From Apostichopus japonicus (Eukaryota > Echinodermata > Holothuroidea > Aspidochirotida > Stichopodidae): 64,000 nucleotides of DNA. This document shows, one piece after another, positions 36,391 through 48,802 of this stretch. The notes beneath the pieces are model-generated. The model was not told where the DNA came from. It saw only the letters and a list, made by a program, of their open reading frames with translations, and made no database searches. Both the position numbers and the translations under genes were made by a program. How positions within the stretch are numbered: position 1 is the first letter of the stretch; each line of letters opens with the position of its first letter. Location: the NCBI RefSeq assembly GCF_037975245.1, contig NC_092571.1, positions 1,592,501 to 1,656,500 on the forward strand, written 5' to 3'.

Positions 36391-37019
36391 TCGTTTGTGT
36401 ATGGAATATGATGTTGGCTGCTTGTTTTGTGTAGTTTCAATAAAATAGGGTTAATCAAGTATTGTTATGAATTTATTTAATAAGGTACTATTTGTCTATT
36501 ATTCCCTTGTATTCTGGAGTGCTGCCCTCCCTCCTCCCTCTCCCTCCCCCTCTCCCTCCCCCTCTCCCTCCCCCTCTCCCTCCCATTGTAATCATTGCTT
36601 CTTACCATGTTTTTCAGTTTGTACAATTCTATACTCCAATGGACTATGAATTGACTAACATTGGAAATTGGATTGGAACTTTTTAAAATAGCCTTTGATC
36701 AAATTTTACAGCTGTTTTTGTTCATATTTTGCTTAATTAAAAGCTCTGTCATATCCAGATACAGTATCTATGATAACACCATGTGGGTATAAATAAGGAA
36801 ACATAGTAATATAATTATCATATTTTGCAGTAGAAATTTCTATTTCATAGAATTTCAAATAGATTTGATTCTAAAAGTAGTCGTTATGCGATTGAATTAT
36901 GTCATAAATACTTTAAGAATTTAGTTGAGAATTAACAGGATAAAATTTCATGGCAGAGAATGAGAACACAATGTTTGCATCAAGTAATGTATATATATTT
37001 ACACTAAGTGCAGCGTCTG
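36391..37019. other. AT-rich DNA with a 12-bp pyrimidine minisatellite
   Basis: At 36524-36583 a CTCCCTCCCCCT-type 12-bp unit repeats four to five times. Frames across it give Pro/Ser or Leu/Pro repeats and are artefacts. The rest is AT-rich without recognisable features. Confidence 0.7.
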
Positions 37020-37600
37020 CATCGCAAATCTCAGAAGCGTTTCCTTAAAAAGGGAGCATTTTTCTTTTCCCTCTTTTGATTCTGATTGGCTATACATCAC
37101 ACGATGTAGCATGTAATGCTATGATGGCCTGGTGCTGTCGCTCGTTTTAGAATTTCGTATTCCTCGGTCTCTCGTTTTTTCTCTTTAGCGGAACATCAGA
37201 CTTAATTATCGGAAATGCTACAATTTCTCTCGTTTGGGGGTCCTCTCTAGGTAAACTCTTTGACGTCACATTTTTTTTTCTCTTTTTTTTTTCTTTGGCT
37301 CTGCCTTTTTGAGCCGGGGAAAGAAATCATTTCAAAGGCTGATTTAAAAAGGAGAGTCTCTAGCCGGTGCTTTTAAAGTTGGCAGTTTGATAAATTATAA
37401 TTTTCTCCGATTCTTTTCCTCTCTGTGAGATTTTTCTCGGCTTCCAGATGCAACAGGTATTTTGTTTACATTAGCGGGAGTCGTCACCGTCAGAGTTTGC
37501 GGTCATCCTTCACGGCGTCGAGGTGTTTATTGAGATAAACGTTACCTTGGTCGTCCATCTCGTGCTAGCTAAGATAAGATGTTATTCTTGGGACGGTATA
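37020..37600. promoter_or_regulatory. Candidate regulatory or conserved block with a CRE palindrome
   Basis: This stretch is more complex than its flanks, with frequent CG dinucleotides, a GATTGGCT (CCAAT-type) word near 37084, T-rich tracts and a perfect TGACGTCA at 37261-37268, the binding site of CREB/ATF factors. No TATA-plus-initiator arrangement is evident, and no product can be read. It could equally be an exon-poor conserved intron segment. The call rests on composition and one motif only. Confidence 0.25.
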
Positions 37601-38431
37601 TGATTACTGTAGGATACTATGGACACTCCAACACTGTCTTCAAACATGGATAGATTCTGAGGCGTAGAAAAAGGACTTTGTCATGTAAACTGCACATCTA
37701 ATATCTGGAGAGTTTTTGTTCCTATACAACTGAGTTGCTTGTAATTTTATGTATGGGTTAAAGAGAGTATCTAGTGAATGAATTAAAAGAACTGCAGGAT
37801 AGAACAAGGATATAAAATGATTTAGTCTACTTTTTTCACTTACCTGTTTCCTCATAAGACCCACCTCCCTCTCTCGCTCTACCCTGTCCGGGTAGAGCAA
37901 CAGAGAGAGGGGGGGGGGAAGAGGACACTGACATTGAAGAAAGTGGACAATGTTTTTCCATCATGCTTGTGATTCTTTTACCATGCATTATCCTACCTAC
38001 TTCACTTGTATAAATTGTTTGCATAATGACAAAACTACAGAATAAAATGATTGGGGGGGGGGGGGGGATTTATCCGGTTGGTAAAAATTAGACTAGAGCA
38101 CAACAGTATCACACACAGTGGTTACAGACAAAGAGCATGTGTAAGTATATGAGGTGGGGAGTGGGGGTTATAGTGGGTGAGATAGGGGCTGGGTGAGGGA
38201 ACATATTTCAATACACCTTTTGTTTATATCCATCTGAAATCAGCAGTGAGTTTTGGTCGTAAGAAGATTTTTACTCCTTCAACAAATAAAGTAATGCTCC
38301 CCTATATAGGTATTATAAAATTATTAACTCAAAAATACTGTATTTTGTAATACGGCCTGAATCTTTTTCATCTTTCTTGTACTGTACGCACGAAAGTATT
38401 ATGGATTGCCCTGAACGTGTCGGCTTCTACT

Positions 38432-38434
<3 letters not shown>
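37601..38434. other. Anonymous DNA with G runs
   Basis: G runs lie at 37909-37918 and 38053-38067, with a G-rich patch at 38150-38195. A copy of the recurrent 12-mer is listed separately. No gene is recognised. Confidence 0.5.
37839..37850 (-). repeat. Recurrent 12-mer, copy 4 (one mismatch)
   Basis: The plus strand reads CTTACCTGTTTC followed by CTCATAAG. The minus strand reads GAAACAGGTAAGTG, differing from the other copies only at GAG to GAA. Confidence 0.5.
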
Positions 38435-38491
<57 letters not shown>

Positions 38492-38500
38492 GTATATATG
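38435..38500. repeat. (TA)n microsatellite, 43 bases plus mixed tail
   Basis: Uninterrupted TA alternation from 38435 to about 38477 is followed by GTATATATATATATGTATATATG. Shorter TA tracts recur at 38535-38560. Confidence 0.95.
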
Positions 38501-41500
38501 CAGTAAAGTATTTTCACCTCTCTCCAATATAAATATAGATATATATATAAATATATATATTTAACAAGCCAGATCACATGCTCATTCAAGACTTTACCGT
38601 CTCCCCGTTATTTGACCACCAATTTCAGGTCCCTCTGGGTATCATGTAGAAAGAGCTGTTTCCTTCGCCGTCCTACTTTGCATCTGGAAAGAAAAGTCAG
38701 CGCAGTTTCCGTTCTGTTTGTTTCGCCGAAACCAATGATAGCGTGTAATGCAATTAACAGAGAAGAATATTCTCTTGGGAATGTTGTTTAAAAGCCACAA
38801 TATTACTACCGATGGTTGCTGTAGGTCACACGATGATAGGATAGAGAAAAACTAAGATTGCCGGTTGTTTACATCTGGGCTTACGTACGGCTTTGCACAC
38901 ATTGACACCATGTTTAATACCACGGTTATAGTGTGGTTCTTAAAACCATCAAGGTACCAACCAGCTGAAGATGCAGCTGTTTGCTCCTCTTCTCACACCC
39001 CATCCCCCCTCCCTCCCCACACTAAATGAGATTGAGAAGTGGGAGAAAAAATTGTTAAGAATTAGGGCACCTTTTGGTGTGTTTATAGGAAGCTATGTAT
39101 GGCAGCATTTCACCTATTAAAAGTCCCATTGACTTACACGTTTACATTATAAACGTAATGTGGCCTCGAAGTCTAGAAAGAAGTTCTCACTAGCTAAACG
39201 CTACCCATCACTGGATAGCTGACACGTTGGCCTTTCATGGCACTATCAATTTTCCGTATCATGACCATGCAGAGTTTTTGCTATGAGAGCCTGAAGTTTT
39301 CATCATTTGTAGACAAACCTCTTAGCTCTCTGCTCCTGGGAGGCCTAAAGGGGTCTAAAATTGCTCCTTTTTTTTCATGTACTGTTATTCATTCTCTTCA
39401 AAATCCAAGCCACAAAAAAAGCAGATCCTGATTGATAACAAAATTTCAGAAAAGATGTTCTCCTGCTGCTTTTTTGGCACCTTTCCCTGAAGGAGGACAC
39501 TCTGGCGGATTGATATAGACTCTAATAGGAGTATGCCACCGTAAATATGCTCTGAGCCCATGTTTGAATCAAAGATAGGATTGTCTGTAGCGTTTGTTTT
39601 ATATACATCACTGCTGCACAGCCTGAACGATAAATCAAACTTCATGTTTGACTAAGGGAAGCCGAACGACCATATTCTATATTCTGTATATGGTGAAGTA
39701 TATATGCATTCAACACCTAAAGGGAAAAATACAATTATCTACTTCAAAATCAGGATGGCCGTCTCGGTATGAATGCGCTACTGTCTTGGTGTATTGATAA
39801 CTTTGAAATTTTCACATCCCCATTGCTTTCTAATCTTCCCTATTCATATACTTAAAGGTAGTCAGTATAGGTCCCAAATTATATCATGCTATAATTGCAA
39901 GAAGTTTTCAAAAGGACTTTTCTGGAGGTCTTTACTCTCCAAATTGTTCTCAGACATTTTGAAGGAACACACACGATGATTGAATTTGCCAGTGAGGAAA
40001 AATTCCTCAAAGGTTGTAATTAAACTGTTCAAGAATTTTGACCAAAGGTGACCATATTTAAATATCTAGCATTATATTCGGGGCCATTACAGCATACCTG
40101 GTTAGGTTGGAAATCTATCCTAATGATGAAGTAAACACTTAAGTAAAATAAAAGCATTTTTTTGTCATTGCACAACTATGACATCACACCTCCTGTTTGC
40201 TTCAAGTTCACAATTATGCTACAAACTTTGACATTTTCATTTACGAATATCTTCCGAACGCCATGTAGCAATTGGATGCCAATTTTTTTACACGGATGAA
40301 TATGTTCGTCTTTCGTTTCAAGATAAATGTTCCCTGGACTATCCATTCGAGACACCGTCGTGTCTACATGTTGTCCCTAGTTATATATGTACAGCCTCGG
40401 TTTAAGTTCCGTAAAGATTGACCCCCTAGATCTGGTTTTTGCTTCATCCGTCGCAGATTTCCAAACGTCATCCTCAATTTAAAAATTAACTTTAAGGACT
40501 TTACCACTCCCTTTGTAAAATTGTTTTTATCCTTGGAGACGGAGGAGTGAAGGTAATTTTTTATGTAGGACTTCTTAATGCGTGAATCTTGGTCAAGTAT
40601 CTTTCATTATGTGTAATGCGAGACGCTGTTTATGCCCTTTTCTGCAGTTTATTCTCAGCTTATTATTTATCCGTTGATTCCGTCTCTGTTAAATAGTTCT
40701 TATCATAGTCGAGTGACTGCATCCTGGAGGAGCATATCATCTCGGGGAAAAAACAAGAGAAAACAAACGGGTGAACGTCGCTTAATGAAGATTAAATTTC
40801 TTAAAACGAAATCAATCTTCGTTCATTTGTGGCATTATTCTCCCAGGATATCAAAATAAAGTCAAATCTCATTTAAAAAACAAAAGTCGCAAGTTCAACG
40901 TAGGCTCTTTTGTGGGTGATACACGCAAACAAATTTGTATGCCAGGCAACCTTTTATGTTGTTTTTCGTTTGCTGACAGAAGGAGTCATTAGTTGTATCC
41001 GCTGGCCTGCGTATTTTCCCTTCCTCTTCTTCATCTTCATCTACCTCTTCTTCATCTTCATCTTCATCTACCTCTTCTTTCTTATCCTTCCTTGACGTGG
41101 GCCTGTCACTGGTTAGGTACACTATAGTCAGCATGGAACTAGTGTAAGCTTTAGTATACAAGGGACTCCTTGTTTTGCATGTGGCGAAACCCTCGCTAAG
41201 GGATGGTTGGAATTTCGTGACAGTTTAAAAGCTTTTCGTTGGCTTGTAGTGTCTCAAGGAAGACAAGAAAAAGGGATTTTTGAAATCAGGATTTAGATCA
41301 CACTGAGATTGGATACAAGATGGAGTTATTGCAGGTGGACGGGAGCGACCGTAGGAGAGCCAGGAGTTTCTCACACTTCTGGCAGTTGACCAGAAGGTAC
41401 CAAAAAATTGTAGTTATCTTACTTTTTTTCCCGTTAATTTATTTCCGTAATTTGACTCGGTTAAGAAACGTCAAATGTAATTTTTTTCTTCTAAATTGTT

Positions 41501-43218
41501 CAAAAGTTTAAGTAATAGATCTTGACCATATTGTAAATCACCGGCCTACACACTTACAAGGTGTGTTTAAGTCGTCTCGTAACTTATATATCTGTGTGAT
41601 ACGTTACCAAGTTATGTGTTCAGTAAAACACTTGAATGAGATAAACTCTCGGTCTAAATAGGAGATCTGTTTGGGTTGAACCATTTTTAGTTGCTACCAA
41701 TATTAAGAGGGAATTTACAAGACCTTTAAATACAATACAGGTATCGTTTGTCACCAGCACATTATTTTATGGGTATGCTTTATCGCTTCCTTTGCAACCT
41801 CTAAAAATTTAATTTGGTTGCTTCTGTTTTGCAAAGTTTGGTGGATTTATTAAGTAACAGAATAGGCTTTAAAGCAGTTGCTGTGTATATCTTATCTTTC
41901 TTTGAAGATTGTGTCCTTATATTTGACCAAGATAGTGACCATTGAAATATATATACCCCTTTTAACCAAATAATCATATTTGATGGTGTCTCCATAATTT
42001 GAGGGGGGGGGGGGAGATGTTCTGAAATATAGCAGTAACAAAATTTGGAAACGAGCGCAGAATTTGCCCGATCTTGCAGTTTTTAGTTGTTCATTAATTA
42101 CTGGTGTAGTATTAAACAAAAATGATTGATAAAGCTGATACTAGAGACCCATTGTTAATACCTGCTCTTCTTTTGTGGGGTATCGCTGGATGCGACTGTC
42201 ATTTGCTTTAAAATATGATGCGACTTAATTAAGTCAGCTGTATCTCTATGTCTATGACATATGCTCCTCCATTTCCCATTTCCTCCATTTTGCTCTCACT
42301 ACCCGATCTTCAAATATCAGTTCTGCCCGTCATCCACAAGAACGTGGTTTCACCGTGATCATGTTTGTCAGACGAAAACGATTACCTTTGTCGGTTAAAA
42401 TGTGTGACACGGTGTATTGCGTAGATCTGTGGAATGTGTGAATGACAACTGGTAGCATATGTGCTCAGTTTAATCTCCATAGCTATAGGTTTGTAACAGC
42501 CGTTTTGTTTTTATTATGACAGCTGATAAGAATTATAAGATAAAGCCGAAGTATTGGTTCCTCATACAACAACTTCACCAGTCTCATATCTCACACTCTC
42601 TCTCTGTTGACGTGGCTTCAAATAATTATTGTATTAGGGTCGTTCACAAACTGTCTGTTCCATGTGGGATGTGTATTCTTAGTGTAAACACATCTAGCCT
42701 AGAAAGCGAGACGCGTAGTGCACACATGACTTATCCTCATAACAGGGTTTGTGATTTGAAAAGGCAGGATGTTTGTGAATTTTTGAACGGCCTAAAGCTT
42801 GTTGGAAGGAATGTCTGCTTAAGGGATATATCCTTGTAGGGTAAGCATGAGTTATTAATTCAAATCAAATATGTTTCTATTAGCATAATTGTAAATTCTT
42901 CACGATATATTTTTATTTCTGTAAAATATACATTAAAAATTTGGACTGCTTCATGTATGAATTATCATACTGTAGCATTTCAGTCAGAACTTAAAAAAAA
43001 GTGTATCAATACTAATGAGGGTAAATATTACATAATTTAAGGCAGTCAATTTCATCATGTTCCAATTAATTATTTATCAAATTTAAAAACCAACAAACAA
43101 ATAAACTTTCAATCAGCAAAGTTGTTGCATTTAGAAATTTGTTGTTACTTTAAGTTCAGCTATATAGCGTCTATTGTGAGCTATTGCTGTAATAACACAA
43201 GATACAGTGTGTGTTTGT
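38501..43218. other. Anonymous DNA, partly of higher complexity
   Basis: No gene is recognised. A CTTCTTCATCTTCATCTA-type repeat at 41024-41085 encodes only an acidic low-complexity string on the minus strand. A G12 run lies at 42003-42014 and an inverted word pair (ACCATAT, ATATGGT) at about 39669-39694. Stretches at 40200-40880 and 42290-42840 have fewer repeats and more CG dinucleotides but show no readable product. Confidence 0.5.
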
Positions 43219-43285
43219 AGATATATATATATATATACACACACATATATATATACATATACATATATATGTATATACATAGTAT
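43219..43285. repeat. Mixed TA/CA microsatellite
   Basis: A (TA)n tract of about 20 bases is followed by ACACACAC and then alternating TATATACATATACATATATATG sequence. Confidence 0.9.
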
Positions 43286-44332
43286 ACATTAAAGTACTTG
43301 AGCACAGATTTTTTGTTTTGTAATAAGCACATAAATTATGTGCTATAATAACGATACTAACAATATATTGGCATTCACGCAGCATTGTTTCCATTAACTG
43401 TTGTAGCCTTTTAATCTCTAGTACTTAATGAAGATTCCCAAATTAAGATGTCACGTGATGTGACAATTGCGTGAGTACATTTTGGAACTAATAGTGCTTT
43501 CTCCTCATGGTATTACAAAAGAGATAAAAAAAACCACTGATTTGATATTTATTCTGAATACATTGGTTTCTGGATTATTTGGTCAGGAGTTAATTCATTT
43601 CCTCGGTGCAAAAGGATGCCCCGAGTGCGGGGAAACATATTGTCGCATCTTCTTTTCATCTCCTCTGCTTCCTCTGGCTTGCCGACGACGAACATGAATC
43701 TCAGGCGATAGATTTGTCGTAATCTTCCTTATTTACGAGTTTGAAAATGCACTTGTCCTTGTCAGCTGTTTTGTGACAAGTTTACAAAACGATACCCTGA
43801 GCTCATGTTACCCACTGAATCGTGAGAACAGGAACATAGCCCCCTCGTCTGCATAGCCGAGCATCTCGATAAAATTACGAAGTTCAACGACACATAAGCG
43901 ACGACGCTGAGTGTTATTCTATCCTTTAGTCAAGTCTTGATCTGTTTTGGCAGGTGTCGCAAAAAAACCGCTGCCTCGAGCTCTGGGTATCGTGCGCTCC
44001 TTTGACCCCCTCCAGCTGATTTGCGAGCCTTCGTGTCAGGAAATAGTCAGATGTGATTCGCTGCGAGGCGGGATGGTTCGTTCAAACAGAAGAACATTCA
44101 AGGCGAAAGCAAAAGAATCTCCAGTAAACAATCTAATCCGCTCCCGGAATAACTGATTACTTAAGAGCTAGGGTGAAAAAGTTTACAAGTTAAAAGAGCC
44201 TTAATCGGTCGTGATACTGATTATCATAACGAAACGGAAAAAAATGTTTTTTAATAAATTTGAAGCTGTGATGATTTGTATGTTATGGGATATATAGTTA
44301 CAATCTGGTATCTCAAGTTGTAATGTCAACCC
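43286..44332. other. Higher-complexity block, possible conserved DNA
   Basis: TGTCAC and GTGACA flank GTGAT at 43449-43465, a perfect 6-bp stem containing CACGTG. From about 43560 to 44160 the sequence has few simple repeats and a raised CG count. A 69-codon frame ending at 44156 follows TTTTGGCAG (about 43946-43954), which could be a splice acceptor, and reads basic near its end (SNRRTFKAKAKESPVNN). I recognise no domain, so this is a weak exon candidate. Confidence 0.3.
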
Positions 44333-45615
44333 ACCCCCCCCCCTCCCTCCCATCACAACATTAATTTGAGATCACAAAATGTACTTTTAAGCTTGTTGTT
44401 CCATTTAGTTGCCTAACAGAGGATTCATTCCTCGCTTGAGGAACTTTCCAGTGCAATTCAAAGCAAATTTCTATACTGAACTACACTTAAGGTATCCATA
44501 TTCAATGTACCTCTATGTATATAGGCTATAGCTTAAAGAAAAGAAGGTAGGAATCCATTGAAAGTATCTCACACAAGAGATCAAAAGTGGTTATTAAACT
44601 TTGCCTTTTGATGTTAAATTGACCTATATTTTTTTTTAAATCAGAATGAACCTTTTACCATTTACCAAGCTTTATTTATGTGTGTGTATGTATGTGTGTG
44701 TGGGGAGGGGGAATGGGGAGGGGGGGATGACCTCCAGAACCCTATGGCAACAACCCCACCTTTATAAATCCCTGGATCAGTTCCTGCTTAAACATACATT
44801 AGCATAATCCATGTAACATAAATAGATAATGTTTCTTTAAGAGCTGAGTCATGTACTTACTACCAGAATCATAGTGATGTCTCTCTTACAAGTCATAATT
44901 AATTAATTACTAGTCTAGTTAATACCCTTTTCTTTGTTCTCATATTATGTCCATGGTGTTTTAAGCCCAGGTAGCTCTGTAATTCATTTCCAGAGTACCA
45001 TAAAGGAGCATTCCAGATAGTATATAAATATATCGTAGACATGAAGCCATACATGGGTTCAATGTATCATGATTGTTCACAATGTATGTATATCCAATGC
45101 AGAGTATGAATTGCCTTAATTGTGAAAAATATCTTCTGTACATACATATCTAAACAGATTTGAACGGTTTCAACGTACATTATAGAAATTAATCAGTCCA
45201 TATTTAAGAGATTTGTCAAAATTAGCAAAGGCATATCTTTTTTTCCCCCTCTTCTGTGACAAGAGTGTATAAATAGTTTAAATAAAATGATAAGCTTAGT
45301 AAAGTTAGAGACATTCACTATTGTTGACCTTTAAGGCTTGCTCATTATGTTGAAGTTAGCAGCCACCAGAATATAGCCAGTCATACTAGTATTCAACCAT
45401 TCTTTTAAATACTACATGTGTGCTGGCATTATATATACATAAAGATGACACAACAGCATTTTTTAAATGGCCATGCAGCCAAGACTCTATCTTCCCTCCC
45501 CACAATATTCCAGCGTTTACTTGTCCTCGAGCAAACTGGTTCACTGAATATGATATTTAAGACCTCATTTACATACCACCCTACAAAACATTGCGGTATT
45601 TTGTCGCAAGGGGCC
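44333..45615. other. Anonymous AT-rich DNA
   Basis: A C10 run lies at 44334-44343, and a TG/G-rich tract (TGTGTGTATGTATGTGTGTGTGG then G-rich) at 44680-44728. Nothing else is assigned. Confidence 0.5.
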
Positions 45616-45656
45616 CCTGAGAAGGGTTTGAAACTGACAAGTCACCCGAAATGTTG
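45616..45656 (+). other. Worn retroelement tail with CTGA-stem-GAAA layout
   Basis: CCTGAGAAGGGT is followed 16 bases later by ACCCGAAATGTTG, giving a GGGT/ACCC stem between a CTGA-like and a GAAA block. It has the same layout as the segment at 46520-46590 about 0.9 kb away. One base of the CTGANGA block is missing, so it cannot be an intact ribozyme core. Confidence 0.3.
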
Positions 45657-46519
45657 CCTTTGTCAGCCTCATTATGTGAACTTGTGCCTGTCAAGTTTGG
45701 GTACAACACCCTAGGGCTAATGCAGGTATTATTGAATCAGTGTCTGGGTTGTCCAACTACAGCTTCCTTTAAGATTCAAGCAAATAACCACGTTTCTAGA
45801 AGAAAAAGAAAGAAAGGGGGAAAAAAAAAACGAAGAAGAAGAAGAAGGAAGATAAGAGAATGACTGCCTGTACACACTCTCTCTTGAGAGCCATGAATAT
45901 ATTTTCCTAGATTGCAAACTGTTTAAAGAAGGTGTATTCTGACTGGCGGTGGATTGTGCTCGGGAAAAAAATTGTGCTTGTATTCGTTAATCAACTCGAG
46001 CACCTTTGTACCGCAAGTATTGCATCAAACTCATTTAGTCAACTACAACTAGTTTTGTTACGCAGTCAATTTTGGTTTCCTTAATCTAACGAGTTGACAT
46101 ATTGGAGGATGGAATTTGCTGTTTTATCTTTCATCAGAATCAAGAGGTGGAGGAAGGAGAGTGGGGGGGGGGGGGGGGTTATGATGCCATGCTTTATTAT
46201 TTACCAAGTGATAACACTGGCATTATGATAAAGTTGAAATAACTGGAGAATAAAATGGGAATAGGATAGGTTGAGAGATTGTTCAGTTTGGAGCTAATTT
46301 ATGTTTTTATTTTTTCATTTACTTTAGAGTGTGACTCACTGTCCATGCTAGCCCATAGTGCAGTGTTTTTCTTTATTCAGTCCAATTGTAACCAATATGT
46401 AAATTTTAATGTAAATGTAAGTTCACCATGTTGCTACGATGTGACAGTATCTTGATGACGCAGTTAAAACTGCCTTCTAAAGAAATAAGAACCATATTTC
46501 GAGCAGGATTTTCATCAGA
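45657..46519. other. Anonymous DNA with purine and G runs
   Basis: An A/G-rich stretch (AGAAGAAGAAGAAGG) lies at 45798-45857 and a 16-G run at 46163-46178. No gene is recognised. Confidence 0.5.
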
Positions 46520-46590
46520 GGCTAAATGACAAGTTCCTTTCCATTTAGTCCCTAAAGAAGATCCTGCTAGGATCGAAACGTCAGGCCAAC
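46520..46590 (+). other. Structured tail of a retroelement, Penelope-like layout
   Basis: Two hairpins are visible. GGCTAAATG (46520-46528) pairs with CATTTAGTC (46542-46550). CCTAAAGAA then leads to GATCC-TGCTA-GGATC and GAAACGTCAGG. A CTGANGA-like block (CTAAAGA), a stem and GAAAC follow the hammerhead core order used in Penelope-like element tails. The third helix has no loop here and the core G is changed, so self-cleavage as drawn is not expected. The element boundaries are unknown. Confidence 0.4.
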
Positions 46591-47042
46591 ACATCATTAT
46601 ATATTATCATAAGATTTCATAATTTTACTTCTGATATTGAAGAGAGTGACAATTTTTCCCTATTGGAGAAAAAAAATGACCAAAGGTTATTAGAATTTGT
46701 GACTCAGGCTAGAAAAAAAAACCCCAGATCACTTGGAATTAGTAATGTTTTGGTTCATTGATGTAGTCATCACCTGGTTAATTTGAATTTTGGATGATGT
46801 AATCTGTAAGGACGTGACTCTACAAACTCGCACATAGGTCAAATATTGCTGGTTTTAATATTAATAAGGAGAGATACAATCATGCTGGATAGTGAAACCG
46901 TGAAATAGGAAGGAAGTGTGTACCATATAAAGTAGACAGGATTCCAGGAATATCGCAGGTTGAAGCTCTCTGTGTGTGAGAGGGCATAAGAGGTGTAATG
47001 TGTTGACGCATCATTGTGACTGGGTCAAAGTCATGAATGTTT
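46591..47042. other. Anonymous non-coding DNA
   Basis: I see no gene, array or hairpin in this stretch. Confidence 0.5.
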
Positions 47043-47398
47043 TGTTATATGGTGAGCTTGGCATAGGTAGATCAGTATAACAGATGGGCAGAGGTTGGGG
47101 AGAGGGACAGAGGATGGGGATATTGGAAGGGGAGGGTGGAGAAAGGAAGGGGTGGAGAAGGGTGGGGAGAGGGGAGGGAAGGGAAGCAGGAAGGGAACAA
47201 AGTCGTGTTGTGGTAGTTTTTGTTATATGGTGAGCTTTGGCATAGGTAGATAAGCATAACAGATGGGGAGAGGGACAGAGGATGGGGTTATTGGAAGGGG
47301 GTGGAGAAAGGAAGGGGTGGTGAACGGTGGGGGTGGAGAAGGGTGGGGGAGAGGTGGAATGGGAGGGAAGCAGAAAGGGAACATTGTCATGCTAAGAA
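47043..47398. repeat. 178-bp tandem duplication, G-rich, two copies
   Basis: TGTTATATGGTGAGCTT begins at 47043 and again at 47221. Both copies continue through GGCATAGGTAGAT and AACAGATGGG into a G-rich GGGGAGAGGGACAGAGGATG tract. Copies differ by small indels in the G-rich half. Open frames through it are artefacts. Confidence 0.88.
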
Positions 47399-48802
47399 AT
47401 AATCCTTCACAGAATACTACATATGTGGCATGTCATACAGGTTTTACATACATGGAAACCAGGCAAGGTCAGGTGGATGGGAGACCTGGCTGGGGTGGGT
47501 GGGGATGGCTGGGGATGGCTGGGATGGCTGGGGATGAGAAGGGAGAATGGTTCATGATCAAAATAGTGGATCAGTAAAACTTCAAACTAGCCAAGTACTA
47601 TGACTCTAATTTGGAAACTTCTACCAAAAGAAAAAAATCTAGTAAATGCTAAAAATTTATGAGAAATAAGGAAAGGCAAGATGTTAAGAAAATGGTCATT
47701 TCTGTAATCATGATCTCCTTCGGGAATTGCTTGTCTTGTGTCTGTGTGTGTGCGTGCATGCTGTTGCTTCATATTAATTTTCATAACATGTTCAATTGTA
47801 AATTACACACATTTGAAATTTAGAAGCTTAACTTTGCATCATTGTCAGCAGAATTCTATAATTCATAATTACAGCAAATCTGCTTATATCACTCCCCCCC
47901 CCCCCCCAACCCATCAATACAGAGAATTTGAAATCATTCTGAAATTCTTCCTGGACTCCAATAGTCACTTCCCTTAAATACCATTTCCACAGTACTGTTA
48001 TTATTGCTATGGCAACCAACCATCTACGCCGGTATGATGCACATTTCTTGAAGCCTATTGACGCATGTGGTTCAAACGTTTCCTTCTGAGACAATCATTT
48101 AGATTCCCTCGGTGAGGTCATTTTGAGGTAACGTGTGTTATGTTTTTTGGATATTCTGGTGAAATGAATGTTCTTCTTGACAAGGTATTCCTCATATTAC
48201 GATCTGCTGAATGTGCCTCTGCATAATTGGTAAAGCGGTTTATTACCAAATCTTTTCCCTCCCCCCCCCCACCCTCTCCAACTTTTTATCTTGCTGATGG
48301 CTTTTAGTTACGTCTTGACAACGGGCAGACCTGGAATCATTCAGTAGCAGACGCTTGACTTTTCTTTTCATTAGTTCTTTTTTTTTCCTGAAATATACCG
48401 TTGCAATATGATAGATACATGGTTGTAATGTTTCTAGCTTAAACTTAAAAAATATTTGAATATTTAATATTGCATGCATGTAATAAATACAACTAGTGGA
48501 AGGTTATGAGTTTTTTTTTTTTTTTTTTTTTAAGGCACTCTTTACTGATACAAAAAAAAAAAAATTGCTACAAACGATGGTCACAAAATCTGTCGAAATA
48601 ATAGAGCTCATTTTTTAGACAGGATTTGACAGATTTCATTAATTGTACCTATTTTTTGACTATTTTTTGGCTCTAACTGTCTGACTGGACATGTTGTCAA
48701 AATCTGAAAATTTGGCAGGTTTCATTAAATTTTGGCATCGAGTTATGCATTTTTTTGTACACATTATAGCCAGTTGTTATTTAGACTCACTTATCTCCCT
48801 AG
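47399..48802. other. Anonymous DNA with G-rich and homopolymer tracts
   Basis: GGGGATGGCT repeats three to four times at 47490-47535. C runs lie at 47894-47907 and 48261-48270, a T21 run at 48511-48531 and an A13 run near 48553. The C runs lie within 400 bases of each other. No gene is recognised. Confidence 0.6.

Noticed and set aside
36165-36458. Minus-strand frame with a repeated YNHDTIFYIY pattern
   Set aside because: The repeat is the translation of the AT-rich minisatellite at 36030-36390; no start context or domain supports a protein.
40895-41161. Acidic minus-strand frame (EEVDEDEDEEE-type)
   Set aside because: It arises from a CTTCAT/CTTCTT microsatellite, and the flanking residues are not protein-like.
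46552-46583. An active hammerhead ribozyme
   Set aside because: The CTGANGA block has a changed core base and the third helix has no loop, so an active fold cannot be supported from this copy; it is kept only as a resemblance.
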